Below, one piece after another: positions 25,289-34,267 of a stretch of 64,000 nucleotides of DNA; the stretch's first letter is position 1, and every line of letters starts with the position of its first letter. The stretch is taken from contig NZ_LR594487.1 in the NCBI RefSeq assembly GCF_901686465.1, positions 2,927,773 to 2,991,772 on the forward strand, given 5' to 3'. Source of the stretch: Halorubrum sp. DM2 (GTDB lineage: Archaea; Halobacteriota; Halobacteria; Halobacteriales; Haloferacaceae). Position numbers and translations under genes: made by a program. The notes under the pieces are model-generated. The model saw only the letters and a program-made list of their open reading frames with translations, had not been told where the DNA came from and did not search any database.

Positions 25289-26230
25289 GTGTCCCGCGTC
25301 ACCGTCAGCATCGACCCGCACGTCCACTCCGAGGGCAGCTACGACGGGCACGAGCCGGTCGAGCTAATCTTAGAACACGCGGCCGAGATCGGACTCGACG
25401 CGGTCGTCATCACCGACCACGACGTGATCCGGGAGTCGAAACGCGCCGCGGAGATCGCCTCCGAGTACGGGCTGATCGGGATCCCCGGCGTGGAGGTGTC
25501 GACCGCGCACGGCCACCTGCTGGCGGTCGGCGTCGATCGGATGCCGCCGCGCGGGCGACCGTACGACGAGACGGTCCGGCAGATCCACGAGCAGGGCGGG
25601 GTCGCGATCGTTCCGCACCCGTTCCAGCGCTCGCGGCACGGCGTCCGCCAGCGCAACATCCCGACGCCCGGACCGGACCGACCGAGCGGCGACGCCGAGA
25701 CCGCGGACGAGACCCCCGAGTCGGGCGTCGGCTCCGGCTTCGAGTCGGGGCCCGAGCCGGATCCGGGAGTCGCGCGCGCCGCGTCGGCCGCCGAGGTCGA
25801 CGCGATCGAGGTGTTCAACGCGTGGCTGTTCACGGGGTACCGCAACCGGCGCGCGCGTCGGTTCGCGGCCGAACACGGGTATCCGGGCATCGCCGCCAGT
25901 GACGCGCACCACCTCCAGTACGTCGGCCGCGCGTTCACGGAGCTAACGATAGCGGGACGGGAGTCGGCGACCGAGGTCACCGCGGACGACGTGCTCGGGG
26001 CGATCCGCCGCGGCACGACCACCGTCGAGGGACGGCGCGCGCCGATCCGGATGGCGGCGAAACACTACGTCGGCGCTGCCGGTCGCCGGTCGGCGTACTA
26101 CGCGCGAACCGGCGCGGCCCGGGGCGCGCGGGCCACGAGGCGGACCGCGGTCGACGGGGCGGTGGCGGCGAAGGTCGCCGCCCTCCAGTCGGTCCACCGC
26201 ACCCGGCGGCTCCTCTCCTGGTTCGCCTAA
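25289..26230 (+). CDS. PHP-domain phosphoesterase
   Basis: The 313-residue metallo-phosphoesterase has all PHP motifs in order: DPHVHSEGSYDGH (9-21, HxH), VITDHDVI (48-55), EVSTAHGH (75-82), PHPFQRS, and SDAHHLQYVGR. A 30-residue disordered stretch (about 130-160) interrupts the fold. These enzymes hydrolyse phosphodiesters or phosphate monoesters, for instance 3',5'-nucleoside bisphosphate. The GTG start is set by the TATA box 27 nt upstream. The C-terminal tail of 60 residues is Arg/Ala-rich, unusual for this otherwise acidic proteome. Confidence 0.85.
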   Translation: MSRVTVSIDPHVHSEGSYDGHEPVELILEHAAEIGLDAVVITDHDVIRESKRAAEIASEYGLIGIPGVEVSTAHGHLLAVGVDRMPPRGRPYDETVRQIHEQGGVAIVPHPFQRSRHGVRQRNIPTPGPDRPSGDAETADETPESGVGSGFESGPEPDPGVARAASAAEVDAIEVFNAWLFTGYRNRRARRFAAEHGYPGIAASDAHHLQYVGRAFTELTIAGRESATEVTADDVLGAIRRGTTTVEGRRAPIRMAAKHYVGAAGRRSAYYARTGAARGARATRRTAVDGAVAAKVAALQSVHRTRRLLSWFA

Positions 26231-26318
26231 GCGATCGGGAACGGGGATCGGCGCGCGTCGTTCCAGCGACCGCGACCGCGGAGAACGGGTTTTTGCCCGC
26301 GGCCGCGAATGGGTACGT

Positions 26319-27581
26319 ATGAGCCACGACAGACGCGAGTCCGGGTTCAAGCGGCGGACCCGGGTCGCGGACGCGAGGGCGACCCTGCTCGACGCCGTCA
26401 CGCCCAACGACCGGCGCGAGTCGGTCCCAGTCGCGGCGGCCGACGGTCGAGCCGTCGCCGAACCGATCGACGCGCCGTCGCCCGTGCCGGGGTACGACCG
26501 GGCCGCGATGGACGGATTCGCGGTCCGCGCGAGCGACACCTTCGGAGCCGGCGACCGCTCGCCCGCGGTCCTCGACGCGAAGCCGGCCGAAACCGAGTCG
26601 ATCGCGCCGGGCGAGGCGGCGCGCGTCCATACCGGCAGCGCGGTGCCCGAGGGCGCGGACGCGGTCGTGATGGTCGAGCGGGTCGAGTCGGTCGGCGACG
26701 AGGTGGAGGTGTTCGACGCGGTCGCGACCGGCGAGAACGTCGGCGAGGCGGGCGAGGACGTCGCGGCCGGCCAGCGTCTCTACGAGCCGGGTCACGTCCT
26801 GCGGCCCTCCGATATCGGGCTCCTGCGCTCCGTCGGCATCGACGAGGTCGCGGTCCGAGAGCCGGCCGACGTCGCCGTGATCCCGACCGGCGAGGAGCTG
26901 GTCGAGTCCGACCCCGGTCCCGGCGAGGTGATCGAGACGAACGGACTCACGGTCTCGCGGCTCGTCGAGCGGTGGGGCGGCGAGGCGCGCTACCGCGACG
27001 TCGTCACCGACGACCCGGACGCGCTCCGGGAGGCTGTCGCGGCCGACCTCGACGCCGACGTGGTCGTCACCACCGGCGGCTCCTCGGTCGGCGAGCGGGA
27101 CCTGATCCCGGAGGTCGTCGACGGCCTCGGCGAGGTGCTGGTCCACGGCGTCGCGCTGAAGCCCGGCCACCCGGTGTGTCTCGGGCGGGCGGAGGGGACA
27201 CCGATCGTGTCGCTGCCCGGCTACCCGGTCGCGTGTATCGTCAACGCGGCGCAGTTCCTCCGGCCCGCGATGAAGCGGGCGGGCGGAGCCGACGCGGACC
27301 CGTTCCCGACGCGGCGGGCGACGCTGGGGCGGAAGGTCGCGAGCGAGCCGGGCGTCCGAACGTTCGCGCGGGTGGGCCTCTCGGCGGACGGCGAGAACGA
27401 CGCGAGCGACGAATCGGCCGACACCGACGGCCTCCCGACCGCGACGCCGACCCGCGCGAGCGGCTCCGGAATCTTATCCAGCGTCGCGCTCGCGGACGGC
27501 TGGGTCGTCGTGCCGGAGCCGCGGGAGGGCCTCGACGCCGGCGAGGCCGTCGACGTGGAGCTCTGGGAGGTGAACGCGTGA
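26319..27581 (+). CDS. moeA: Molybdopterin molybdenumtransferase MoeA (copy 1)
   Basis: The 420-residue MoeA inserts molybdate or tungstate into adenylylated molybdopterin. It shows GYDRAAMDGFAVRASD (about 59-74), TGSAVPEGADAVVMVERVE (107-125), PTGEELVES, the MoCF motif TTGGSSVGERDLIPEVVDGL, KPGHPVCLGR and LPGYPVACIV, followed by a small C-terminal beta domain. The gene overlaps the second moeA by GTGA. The MoaB-type protein at 4227-4928 acts immediately upstream in the pathway. Confidence 0.93.
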   Translation: MSHDRRESGFKRRTRVADARATLLDAVTPNDRRESVPVAAADGRAVAEPIDAPSPVPGYDRAAMDGFAVRASDTFGAGDRSPAVLDAKPAETESIAPGEAARVHTGSAVPEGADAVVMVERVESVGDEVEVFDAVATGENVGEAGEDVAAGQRLYEPGHVLRPSDIGLLRSVGIDEVAVREPADVAVIPTGEELVESDPGPGEVIETNGLTVSRLVERWGGEARYRDVVTDDPDALREAVAADLDADVVVTTGGSSVGERDLIPEVVDGLGEVLVHGVALKPGHPVCLGRAEGTPIVSLPGYPVACIVNAAQFLRPAMKRAGGADADPFPTRRATLGRKVASEPGVRTFARVGLSADGENDASDESADTDGLPTATPTRASGSGILSSVALADGWVVVPEPREGLDAGEAVDVELWEVNA

Positions 27582-29674
27582 GCGACCGCAAGGAGTTCCG
27601 CGATCTCGCGACCCCCGAGGCCGCCCGCGACGCGATCGCCTCGCTCGACCTCTCGCCGGACCCGGAGACGGTCCCGCTGCGGGAGGCCCGCGGCCGCGTC
27701 CTCGCCGAGCGGGTCGACGCCGCGATCGACGTGCCGGGCTTCGACCGCGCCTCGATGGACGGGTACGCCGTCCGGGCGCGCGACACCTTCGGCGCGGACG
27801 AGGCCGACCCCGCCGAACTCGACCTCGTCGGCGCGGTCCACGCGGGCGCGGCCCCCGACGTGACGGTCGAACCGGGCACGTGCGCGGAGATCTCCACCGG
27901 GGCGGTGATGCCGGACGGTGCGGACGCCGTCGTGATGGTCGAACGGACCGACGAGCTCGGCGCTGCAGACGGCGACGACGACTCGGATGCGGCCGACGCG
28001 GACGCCGACTCGGGCGCGACCGACGCGGACGACGACGCCGAGCCCGCCCGGATCGCGGTGCGAACCTCGGTCGCGCCCGGCGACCACGTGATGACCGCCG
28101 GCACGGACATCGCCGCCGGCGCGCGGGCGCTCGGTCCCGGAACGCGGCTGACGCCCCGCGAGATCGGCCTGTTGTCGGCGCTCGGCGTCGACGAGGTCCC
28201 GGTCGAGGGACGCCCGCGCGTCGGGATCGTCTCGACCGGCGACGAGCTCGTGCGCCCGGGCGAGGAGCTGAATCCCGACCGCGGCGAGATATACGACGTG
28301 AACTCGACGACGATCGCCGCCGGCGTCGAGGAGGCGGGCGGTGAGCCGGTGCTGTACCCCCACGCCGGCGACGACTACGAGGAGATGGAGCGACTGCTCC
28401 GGCGGGCCGCAGACGAGTGCGACCTGGTACTCTCTTCGGGGTCGACCTCCGCGAGCGCGGTCGACGTGATCTACCGCGTCATCGAGGCGCGCGGCGACCT
28501 CCTCCTCCACGGGGTCGCCGTCAAGCCCGGCAAGCCGATGCTCGTCGGGCGGCTGGACCGCAGGGAGGAGGCGGGAGACGAGGGGGCGGACGGCGGGGCC
28601 GACGGGGCCGGTGAGGCCGGCGAGTCGGCGTACATCGGCCTCCCCGGCTACCCGGTGTCCGCGCTCACGATCTTCCGGACGTTCGTCGCGCCCGCGATCC
28701 GGGAGGCCGCCGGCCAGCCCGAGCCGGCGACGGCGACCGTCGAGGGCCGGATGGGCGTCGGCGAGCGCTACGGCGAGGGGCGCATGCGGCTGATGCCGGT
28801 CGGCCTGCTCGACGTGTCGGACGGCGACCGCGCGGGCGACGCGGACGACCGCCCGCTCGTCTACCCGGTCGACAAGGGGTCGGGCGCGACGACGAGCCTC
28901 GTCGAGGCCGACGGCGTCGTCGCGGTCCACCCGGACACTGAGTACCTCGACGCCGGCGAGTCCGTCTCGGTCGACCTGTTCTCGCCCGACGTGCGCCCGC
29001 CGACGCTGCTCGGCGTCGGCGAGGACGACCCCGCGCTCAACCGCCTGCTCGACCGCCTCGCGAACCCGCGCTACCTCGCCGTCGGCTCCCGCGAGGGGCT
29101 CCGACGCCTCCGCGACGGCGTCCCCGACGTGGCCGTGACCGCGGGCCCGACCGACCGCGAGGTCGACGCCGAGCCGATCGGCGGGTGGACCCGCGAGTGG
29201 GGGTTGGTCGTCCCCGACGGGAACCCCGACGACGTGACGGGGCTCGCCGACCTCGTCGACCGCGACCTCCGCTTCCGGAACCGGCCGACCGTCTCGGGGC
29301 TCCGGCGAAGCCTCGACGCGGCGCTCGACGACCTCGCGGCCGAGCGCGACGCCGACCGCCGCGCGCTCGCGGAGGAGATCGACGGCTACGAGCGGACCGC
29401 GAAGGCGTTCGAGAGCCCGGTCCGCGCGGTCGTCGCCGGCGACGCGGACGCGGGACTCGGCCTCCGCGAGACGGCGGCGCGGCTCGGCTGTGAGTTCGTC
29501 CCGCTCGGCGAGCAGTCGGTCGTCGTCCGGGCCGCCCCGGACCGCGTCGACCGCGAACCGGTCGCGGCGCTTGAAGCGGAGCTGTCGGCGGGTGTGGGCG
29601 GTGACCGCCCCGCGCTCGACGCGATCCTCGACGACCTCCCGGGCTACTCGCGGAACAGCCGGAACGACCCCTGA
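27578..29674 (+). CDS. moeA: MoeA copy 2 fused to a periplasmic-binding-like domain
   Basis: The 698-residue protein starts at a GTG overlapping the first moeA. Residues 1-465 form MoeA: GFDRASMDGYAVRARDTF, STGAVMPDGADAVVMVERTD, STGDELVRPGEELNPDRGEI, SSGSTSASAVDVIYRV, KPGKPMLVGR and GLPGYPVSALTI. Two acidic inserts interrupt it (a DADADSGATDADDD run near 140 and a DEGADGGADGAGE run near 335). The last 230 residues form a PBP-like fold (LAVGSREGLRRLRDGVPDVA), GLVVPDGNPDDVTGL, like the domain seen in other archaeal MoeA/ModE proteins and thought to sense the oxyanion. Gene pairs of this kind usually split Mo and W roles. Confidence 0.88.
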   Translation: MSDRKEFRDLATPEAARDAIASLDLSPDPETVPLREARGRVLAERVDAAIDVPGFDRASMDGYAVRARDTFGADEADPAELDLVGAVHAGAAPDVTVEPGTCAEISTGAVMPDGADAVVMVERTDELGAADGDDDSDAADADADSGATDADDDAEPARIAVRTSVAPGDHVMTAGTDIAAGARALGPGTRLTPREIGLLSALGVDEVPVEGRPRVGIVSTGDELVRPGEELNPDRGEIYDVNSTTIAAGVEEAGGEPVLYPHAGDDYEEMERLLRRAADECDLVLSSGSTSASAVDVIYRVIEARGDLLLHGVAVKPGKPMLVGRLDRREEAGDEGADGGADGAGEAGESAYIGLPGYPVSALTIFRTFVAPAIREAAGQPEPATATVEGRMGVGERYGEGRMRLMPVGLLDVSDGDRAGDADDRPLVYPVDKGSGATTSLVEADGVVAVHPDTEYLDAGESVSVDLFSPDVRPPTLLGVGEDDPALNRLLDRLANPRYLAVGSREGLRRLRDGVPDVAVTAGPTDREVDAEPIGGWTREWGLVVPDGNPDDVTGLADLVDRDLRFRNRPTVSGLRRSLDAALDDLAAERDADRRALAEEIDGYERTAKAFESPVRAVVAGDADAGLGLRETAARLGCEFVPLGEQSVVVRAAPDRVDREPVAALEAELSAGVGGDRPALDAILDDLPGYSRNSRNDP

Positions 29675-30210
29675 CCGACGACGACCTCCGAGCGGTTCTC
29701 TTCCCCGTCGTTCTCATCCGTCCCGCCGGCCCCGTCGACGGCGGTGGTGACGGTCATCTCGCTGACGCCGATCGAGCCGCCGGCCCTGACGACCTCCGCC
29801 TCGGCGCGGAGGTCGCCTGTCGCGGGCCGGAGGTAGTTCGCGTCGAGGTTCACCGTCGCCACGCCGCCGCCGAGCGGGTTCTCGAAGGTGGTGCGCTGCG
29901 CGACGCCGCCCGCCGTGTCGATCAGCGTCGCCGCGACGCCGCCGTGGATCGTCCGCCCGTCGGCGTTCGTGAGCTTGTCGTCGAAGGGGATAGAGAGGAC
30001 GACGCGGCCGCGCTCGATCGTCTCGACCGACGTGTTCAGCCACGAGAGGTAGCCGTGTTCGTCCTCCAGCTTCCGCTCGACGAATTCCGTCGCGTCCGCC
30101 GGGAGCGGGTCCATCTCCGCGATGTCCGTGCGGTCCATGTCCCGGGCGTCGCCCTCGGACGGCTTGTAGCCCCCGGAAACGCGAGACAACGGGTCGGTGA
30201 TTGGCTTCAT
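29644..30210 (-). CDS. PaaI-family thioesterase (hotdog fold)
   Basis: The 188-residue protein has the hotdog signature ADGRTIHGGVAATLIDTAGG (HGG followed by an Asp-containing helix), with the strand VATVNLDANYLRPATGDLRA. Such enzymes hydrolyse acyl-CoA or related thioesters; the substrate is unknown. Its 3' end overlaps the convergent moeA copy 2 by 31 bases. The start at 30210 gives a 28-residue N-terminal extension; MDRTDIAEMDPLP at 30138 is a good alternative start. It lies 15 bases after the M23-like gene, same strand. Confidence 0.82.
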   Translation of the reverse strand: MKPITDPLSRVSGGYKPSEGDARDMDRTDIAEMDPLPADATEFVERKLEDEHGYLSWLNTSVETIERGRVVLSIPFDDKLTNADGRTIHGGVAATLIDTAGGVAQRTTFENPLGGGVATVNLDANYLRPATGDLRAEAEVVRAGGSIGVSEMTVTTAVDGAGGTDENDGEENRSEVVVGQGSFRLFRE

Positions 30211-30225
30211 CTCGTCGCCCGCGAC

Positions 30226-31263
30226 TCAGCCGACGCCGAGCCGGACCGGGTCGTCACTCGGGACGACCTCGACCGTCACCGACGCTCCGACCTCGAATGT
30301 CGCGTCGGGGCAGACGACCTTGACACCGAAGCGGCCGCCGCGCGCCGCGAAAAGCGAGAGTCCGACGACGCGCTCGCCGTTCGCGAGGACGTCGACCGGG
30401 GCCCACTCGACGCGCGGCGCTCCCGGCTCGGTCCCGGCGTCGTGTTCGGTCGCGGTCCCGATTCGGGTGCCGAAGAGGGACAGCGCCGATCCGATCAGCA
30501 CAGCCGACTCATCTCCGACTCCGAACGTCCCGCCCCCGGCGTAGTGCGTCAGCCCGCCGTCGAGGGAGACTCCCTCGTCGCTCGCGAGCGCCGCGAACGC
30601 CGGTGCGGACTCGTCCCCTCGCGAACGGTCCCGCCCCGCGCCATCCCGCCGCGGCCCGTCGAGGACGACGTGCGTCGGGCCGCGTTCGACGACCGAGCCG
30701 GTCCCGTCCCACGCCACCGGCTCGACGGGCGCGTTGACGGCGACCGGGAGCGACCCGCTCGCCCTGAGGGGGTTCGCGTCCGGCGGTCGGAAGCCGAGGT
30801 GGACGTGGTCGTCGACCCACTGCCCGAAGAAGCCGGAGCGCGTCGTCGGGCCGAGCGCGTCGCCGACGGACACCCGGTCGCCGGGAGACACCTCGGGGAT
30901 CACGTGGAGGATCCGCGCGACGGTTCCCGGGGGTGCGCCGGCGCGAGCACACCACTCGTCCGCGAGGTCGACGGCGATCAGGTGGTCCTCGTCGGCGGCG
31001 TACGGGCGGTCCGGGCAGCCGACGCTCCGGACCTCTCGGACGGTTCCGGCGACCGGGGAGCGACCGACCCCGTCACCCGGGTACAGGTCGATCGCGCGGC
31101 CGCGGCGGTGGGCGGGGTACGGGGAGTTGAACCGCGAGAATTTCCGGTACCGTTCGACGACGCCCGCGGGAAGCGACACGGTCGCGCCCGGCGGGTCGGG
31201 GTCGTCGTTGTCGAGGTCGTCGCCGGTATCGGGGTTGTCACGCCCGGTCGGTGCTCCTGTCAC
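30226..31263 (-). CDS. M23-like (lysostaphin-fold) protein
   Basis: The 345-residue protein has an M23-type core: HRRGRAIDLYPGDGVGRSPV (His...Asp) about residues 43-62, PDRPYAADEDHLIAVDLADE, a LHVIPEVSPGDRVSVGDALG barrel strand, and VDDHVHLGFRPPDANPL with the HxH motif. These are the zinc ligands of M23 peptidases. No signal peptide is evident from the N terminus, which is acidic and low in complexity. The GTG start at 31263 overlaps the histidine kinase stop (GTGA). Haloarchaea lack peptidoglycan, so a different target or a non-peptidase sugar/pigment-binding role is likely. Confidence 0.65.
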   Translation of the reverse strand: MTGAPTGRDNPDTGDDLDNDDPDPPGATVSLPAGVVERYRKFSRFNSPYPAHRRGRAIDLYPGDGVGRSPVAGTVREVRSVGCPDRPYAADEDHLIAVDLADEWCARAGAPPGTVARILHVIPEVSPGDRVSVGDALGPTTRSGFFGQWVDDHVHLGFRPPDANPLRASGSLPVAVNAPVEPVAWDGTGSVVERGPTHVVLDGPRRDGAGRDRSRGDESAPAFAALASDEGVSLDGGLTHYAGGGTFGVGDESAVLIGSALSLFGTRIGTATEHDAGTEPGAPRVEWAPVDVLANGERVVGLSLFAARGGRFGVKVVCPDATFEVGASVTVEVVPSDDPVRLGVG

Positions 31264-32936
31264 GATTCCCCCGCCTCCAGCCCCTCGATGACGAACCGCG
31301 CGCCGCCGGCGTCGGACTCGGTGACGGTGAGCGTCCAGCCGTGCGCCTCGACGATGTCGCCGACGATGGCCAGCCCCAACCCGGTGCCGCCGCCGAGCGA
31401 CACGCCGCGCTCGGTGACGTTCTCGCGCTCCGCCTTCGGGATCCCGGGGCCGTCGTCGCCGACGGCGAGCGTGACGCCGTCGCCGTCGGACGCGACGCTG
31501 ACGGTGACCGCGACGTCCTCGCCCGCGTGTTCGATCGCGTTGCGGAACAGGTTCGAGAGCAGCTGTTCGAGCCGGTCGCGGTCGGCCAGCGCGGTCGCGT
31601 CGCCCTCGACGACGAGGGTCGCGTCCGCGGTCTCCAGCCGGGACCAGACGCGCCTGACGGTCCCGTCGAGCGAGACGCGGTCGAGGTCGTCGACCGTCTC
31701 GCCCGCCGTCGCCAGCGCGAGCAGCCCCTCGATCATGTCGTCCATCCGCTCGTGGGCGTTCGCGGCCCGCTCCAGCGAGCCGTCGGGGTCGTCGCCGCGC
31801 TGGCGGGCCAGTTCGACGGCCGCGGACGCGGCCGCGAGGGGATTCCGCAGGTCGTGCGAGACGACGCCGGCGAACTCCGCTAACCGCTCGTTCTGGCGTT
31901 CCAGTTCGGTCTCCCGCCGTTCGAGCGCCGCCTGTCGCTGCTCCCGCGCGGTCACGTCGCGGAGGAGGAAGACGTGCCCGCGGTCGGTGCCGCGCGGGTC
32001 CGTGATGGGGTTCTCTTGGATGTCGAACTGGCGGTCGCCGATCGCGATCGGGTGTTCGGAACCGTCCTCCAGTCGCGGGAACACCGCCGGCAGCGACGAC
32101 CCGACCGCGTCCGGCGGGAGGAGCGCCTCGGCCGCCGGGTTGAGGTCGCGGATCCGCCCGTCCGAGCCGGAGACGATCACGGGGTCTTGCATCACCTCGA
32201 CGGCGGTGTCGCGCGCGACGACCGCGGCGTCGAGGGTCCCGAGCCAGAAGACGGTCCCGTACAGGAACACGCCGTGGATCACGAACGCCGTCGGCAGCCA
32301 CGAGAGGCTCGCGTAGCTCCCGACGTCGACGAACGTCGCGACGCCGGCCAGAAACGGGAACAGCGTCCCGAGCAGCACGACGAACGTCTGGAGCCGGTAC
32401 CGGTTCCCGGTCCGCTCGTAGAGGTCGACGACGAGCAGCGCGCCGGCGACGCACAGTCCGTACGCGAGGAGGACGTACGCGCCGCCTACCGGTCCCAACC
32501 CGTATCCGAGCAGCGTGAACGGGCCGTCGACGACGGCCGTCACCGACCGCCGGGCCAGCCCGTGGGTCTCGCTCGACCACGCGAGCAGCACCCAGACGAA
32601 CGCGGGCGTCGCGAGCGCGACGATCCGGCGCTCCGTCCGCCAGCGCTCGTGGCCCGTGAACGCGAGCGCGAAGCAGATCCAGAGGACGGGGAGCGCCCCG
32701 ACGAGCGGCGTCGACAGGTTGAGCGCCACCGTCATCGCGACCTCGCCCGGGAGCGCGATCCGGACGGCGTACAGGAGGGCGACGCCGCCGCCACAGAGCA
32801 GGTAGAGCGCGACCTCCAGCCCCCCCGGCTCGTCGCGCTCGTGCCACGCGACCCGACCGAGCCAGAGCCCGATACCCCCCGCCAGCAGACAGGCGGTGAG
32901 GTACGCTTGGACCGGCAGGGCACCCAGGTCGCTCAT
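31260..32936 (-). CDS. Membrane sensor histidine kinase
   Basis: The 558-residue kinase has seven hydrophobic helices (about 8-28, 41-60, 68-95, 105-121, 140-172, 185-205, 210-232), the 7TMR-HISK arrangement. A PAS domain follows at 245-330 (DPVIVSGSDGRIRDLNPAAE), then HisKA with the phospho-acceptor His361 in VVSHDLRNPLAAASAAVELA and HATPase with NLFRNAIEHAG, DDGPGIP and GTGLGLAIVGDI. The response regulator is not encoded next to it. It shares a GTGA overlap with the M23-like gene downstream. The start at 32936 places the first helix near the N terminus. Confidence 0.9.
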   Translation of the reverse strand: MSDLGALPVQAYLTACLLAGGIGLWLGRVAWHERDEPGGLEVALYLLCGGGVALLYAVRIALPGEVAMTVALNLSTPLVGALPVLWICFALAFTGHERWRTERRIVALATPAFVWVLLAWSSETHGLARRSVTAVVDGPFTLLGYGLGPVGGAYVLLAYGLCVAGALLVVDLYERTGNRYRLQTFVVLLGTLFPFLAGVATFVDVGSYASLSWLPTAFVIHGVFLYGTVFWLGTLDAAVVARDTAVEVMQDPVIVSGSDGRIRDLNPAAEALLPPDAVGSSLPAVFPRLEDGSEHPIAIGDRQFDIQENPITDPRGTDRGHVFLLRDVTAREQRQAALERRETELERQNERLAEFAGVVSHDLRNPLAAASAAVELARQRGDDPDGSLERAANAHERMDDMIEGLLALATAGETVDDLDRVSLDGTVRRVWSRLETADATLVVEGDATALADRDRLEQLLSNLFRNAIEHAGEDVAVTVSVASDGDGVTLAVGDDGPGIPKAERENVTERGVSLGGGTGLGLAIVGDIVEAHGWTLTVTESDAGGARFVIEGLEAGES

Positions 32937-33082
32937 CGATATCGGTATCACTCTCACCCCCGACAAAACTGTTGTGTCACGCGACGGCGTCGCGCCGCGT
33001 GCGGGCGGGGTCCGCGGGCGAGGCGAAACGGACGACGCAGGCGAACGCAAAGGGCTTCGGCGCTGCGGCCGTCAGTCGCCGT

Positions 33083-33793
33083 ATGCGCGTGTACCGGGGA
33101 GAGTTCTCGACGCCGGCCGCCGACCGGGCCCCGACGGCCGACCTGCTCGCGTCGGCCGCGGACGGCGTCCCGGCCGTCCGCGTCACCGCCCCACCGCGGC
33201 AGGTCGCGTTCGGCCGCCGCGACGCCCGCGAGGACGGGTTCGACCGGGCGAAGCGCGCGGCCCGCGACGCCGGGTTCCCGGTCGTCGAGCGCGACGTCGG
33301 CGGGCGCGCGGTCGCGTACACCGGATCGACCCTCTCGTTCGGGGTCGCGGTACCGACGGGCGAGGGGCGCGGGTCGATCGGAGCGCGGTACGACGTCGCG
33401 GTCGAGACGCTCCGCGACGCGCTCCGCGACCTCGGAGCGGACGTAGTCCGCGGCGAGCCGCCGGCCGCGTTCTGTCCCGGCGACCACTCCCTGCGGGTCG
33501 CGAACCGCGGGAAGATCGCGGGGCTCGCGCAGCGCGTCCGCGCCGACGCGGCGCTCGTCGCGGGCGTCCTCGTCGTCTCGGCGGCGGACCCCGAGGCGAT
33601 CGCGGGGGTGACGGGGCCGGTCTACGACGCGCTCGACGTGCCGTTCGACCCGGAGTCGGTCGGGAGCGTCGCCGATGCCGGCGGCCCGGACGACTCGGAC
33701 GCCGTGGCCCACGCGGTCGAGGACGCGTTCGTCGACGGGCCGTGGGGCGACGGCGAGCGCCGGATCGTGCGCGTCGGCGGGGGAGACGCCTGA
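33083..33793 (+). CDS. Lipoate-protein ligase A-like (BPL/LplA/LipB family)
   Basis: The 236-residue protein resembles the catalytic domain of lipoate ligases. It has QVAFGRRDAREDGFDRAKRA, then ERDVGGRAVAYTGSTLSFGV (RR/GGxAVxH.G.L..S region), and NRGKIAGLAQRVRADAALVA (the K-I-G-AQR Lys). In family members the last segment ends HGTLL, while this one reads VAGVLVV, so a normally conserved His is lost. Octanoyl or lipoyl transfer is plausible, as is a dedicated regulator without activity. Divergent from the kinase, 146 bases apart. Confidence 0.72.
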   Translation: MRVYRGEFSTPAADRAPTADLLASAADGVPAVRVTAPPRQVAFGRRDAREDGFDRAKRAARDAGFPVVERDVGGRAVAYTGSTLSFGVAVPTGEGRGSIGARYDVAVETLRDALRDLGADVVRGEPPAAFCPGDHSLRVANRGKIAGLAQRVRADAALVAGVLVVSAADPEAIAGVTGPVYDALDVPFDPESVGSVADAGGPDDSDAVAHAVEDAFVDGPWGDGERRIVRVGGGDA

Positions 33794-33829
33794 ACCCGGC
33801 GCGCCGCGCGGTTCCGACGTTTCGACGTG

Positions 33830-33839
33830 CTTTTTATGC
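33830..33839 (+). promoter_or_regulatory. TATA box of rps6e
   Basis: CTTTTTATGC is centred about 26 nt before the ATG at 33860, supporting the short start over an upstream ATG at 33827 inside the box. Confidence 0.6.
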
Positions 33840-33859
33840 GCGGGCATCTGGGTTCGCGC

Positions 33860-34258
33860 ATGGCTGAATTCAAAGTCGTCGTCGCCGACCCCGAGACCGG
33901 CGAGACGTTCCAGCGAGAGGTCGACGGACAGGACGCCAACCGATTCCTCGGCCGCGAACTCGGCGACGAGATCGGCGGCGACGCCGTGGGGCTCTCCGAC
34001 CACACGATCGAACTCACCGGCGGCTCCGACGAGACCGGTCGCCCGATGCGCGAGGACGTCTCCGGCACGCGTCTGAAGGAGCTCCTCTTGGAGGGCGGCG
34101 TCGGCTTCGAGCCGTCCCGCGACGGCGAACGCAAGCGCATCACCGTCCGCGGCCGCGAGGTCGACGACGACGTCGCGCAGATCAACGCGAGCGTCGTCGA
34201 CGGCGACGGCGACGTGGCGGCTGCGTTCGGCGAGGGCGACGACGAAGACGACGAGTAA
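33860..34258 (+). CDS. rps6e: 30S ribosomal protein eS6
   Basis: The 132-residue protein begins [20 protein letters not shown]. It has [20 protein letters not shown] and ends in an acidic tail after [18 protein letters not shown]. The order matches archaeal S6e, which binds 16S rRNA in the small subunit. Haloarchaeal members share the acidic C terminus. The gene is followed 9 bases later by a DUF7112-like gene and appears to be highly expressed from a strong TATA box. Confidence 0.93.
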   Translation: MAEFKVVVADPETGETFQREVDGQDANRFLGRELGDEIGGDAVGLSDHTIELTGGSDETGRPMREDVSGTRLKELLLEGGVGFEPSRDGERKRITVRGREVDDDVAQINASVVDGDGDVAAAFGEGDDEDDE

Positions 34259-34267
34259 GGACTCCCC

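Noticed and set aside
22023-25367. Very long open frame (over 1100 codons) on the plus strand across the HPP-Usp and GMC genes
   Set aside because: It is antisense to the GMC oxidoreductase and out of frame with the HPP-Usp gene, and translates to Arg/Pro-rich low complexity. High GC removes stop codons by chance; the frames used have clear family motifs.
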